Source: CAZXFG01 sp964640515 (GTDB lineage Bacteria > Patescibacteriota > Patescibacteriia > Magasanikbacterales > GWA2-37-8). From it: a stretch of 22,643 nucleotides of DNA. The DNA lies in contig CAZXFG010000007.1 in assembly GCA_964640515.1 (NCBI GenBank), forward strand, positions 1 through 22,643, written 5' to 3'. Within the stretch, counting starts at the first letter, position 1, and each line of letters starts with the position of its first letter. Position numbers and translations under genes: made by a program. The notes under the pieces are model-generated. The model ran no database searches. It was not told the origin of the DNA and saw only the letters and a list, made by a program, of their open reading frames with translations. Below are positions 22,576 to 22,643 of this stretch, in pieces.

Positions 22576-22643
22576 AATATGCTTATTTTATTTTACTCTC
22601 ACAAAAAATCTACTGCCCTTCTGAATTACATCACCCTTCTTGA

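Noticed and set aside
1..22643. CRISPR array, rRNA genes or insertion sequence
   Set aside because: I saw no regularly spaced direct repeats, no rRNA sequence and no transposase or terminal inverted repeats with target duplications.

Overview
The window looks like chromosomal sequence from an uncultivated ultra-small bacterium of the Candidate Phyla Radiation (Patescibacteria), most likely a Parcubacteria-type lineage. This rests on gene content: a giant VirB6/TrbL-like membrane protein with a coiled-coil tail, bactofilin, a stripped-down DAGK-like protein, a DinD/Bro-N protein, YraN and a long NDK. It is inference and not a phylogeny. TGA is used as a stop (for example at 263 and 11878), which argues against the recoded Gracilibacteria/Absconditabacteria. 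There are two runs of exactly 10 N (2860-2869 and 9024-9033), which look like scaffold placeholders of unknown true length.

Layout, left to right. 1-1714 (minus): two unrecognised overlapping genes. 1761-6454 (minus): one very large VirB6-like gene broken by the first gap. 6556-7628 (plus): tRNA-Ser(GCU) with its own promoter and terminator, then a dinD-like gene. 7703-14840 (minus): a compact run of housekeeping and envelope genes, transcribed as bactofilin, DAGK-like protein, tRNA-Leu(GAG), small membrane protein, methyltransferase, 3-TM protein, yraN, ndk, rlmN, gpsA, murF. 14908-18056 (minus): two tandem membrane histidine kinases, the second of which has lost its phosphoacceptor histidine. 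18096-19331: a GC-rich single-gene island encoding a Rossmann-fold protein (minus). 19386-20278 (minus): a three-gene toxin-antitoxin-like operon (RHH protein, unknown, MazF/PemK). 20333-20761: a second GC-rich single-gene unit encoding a small membrane protein (plus). 20773-22467 (minus): argS.

The most unusual signal is a ~91-bp structured palindromic repeat. It occurs in full at 9056-9147 and 22485-22575, and an 11-nt remnant at 9013-9023 runs into the second N gap. Its outer stem and one inner stem differ between copies mostly in a way that keeps base pairing, while the core is conserved. The 22485 copy and the truncated copy sit immediately upstream of argS and murF, with a -10 box just outside the repeat and only 7-9 nt from the start codon.

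Several host genes (murF, argS, the first histidine kinase, the RHH gene) have a -10 box so close to the ATG that their mRNAs should be nearly leaderless. The two GC-rich genes instead have strong Shine-Dalgarno sequences, and each is followed by a long hairpin and then a perfect terminator. They look like acquired stand-alone transcription units.
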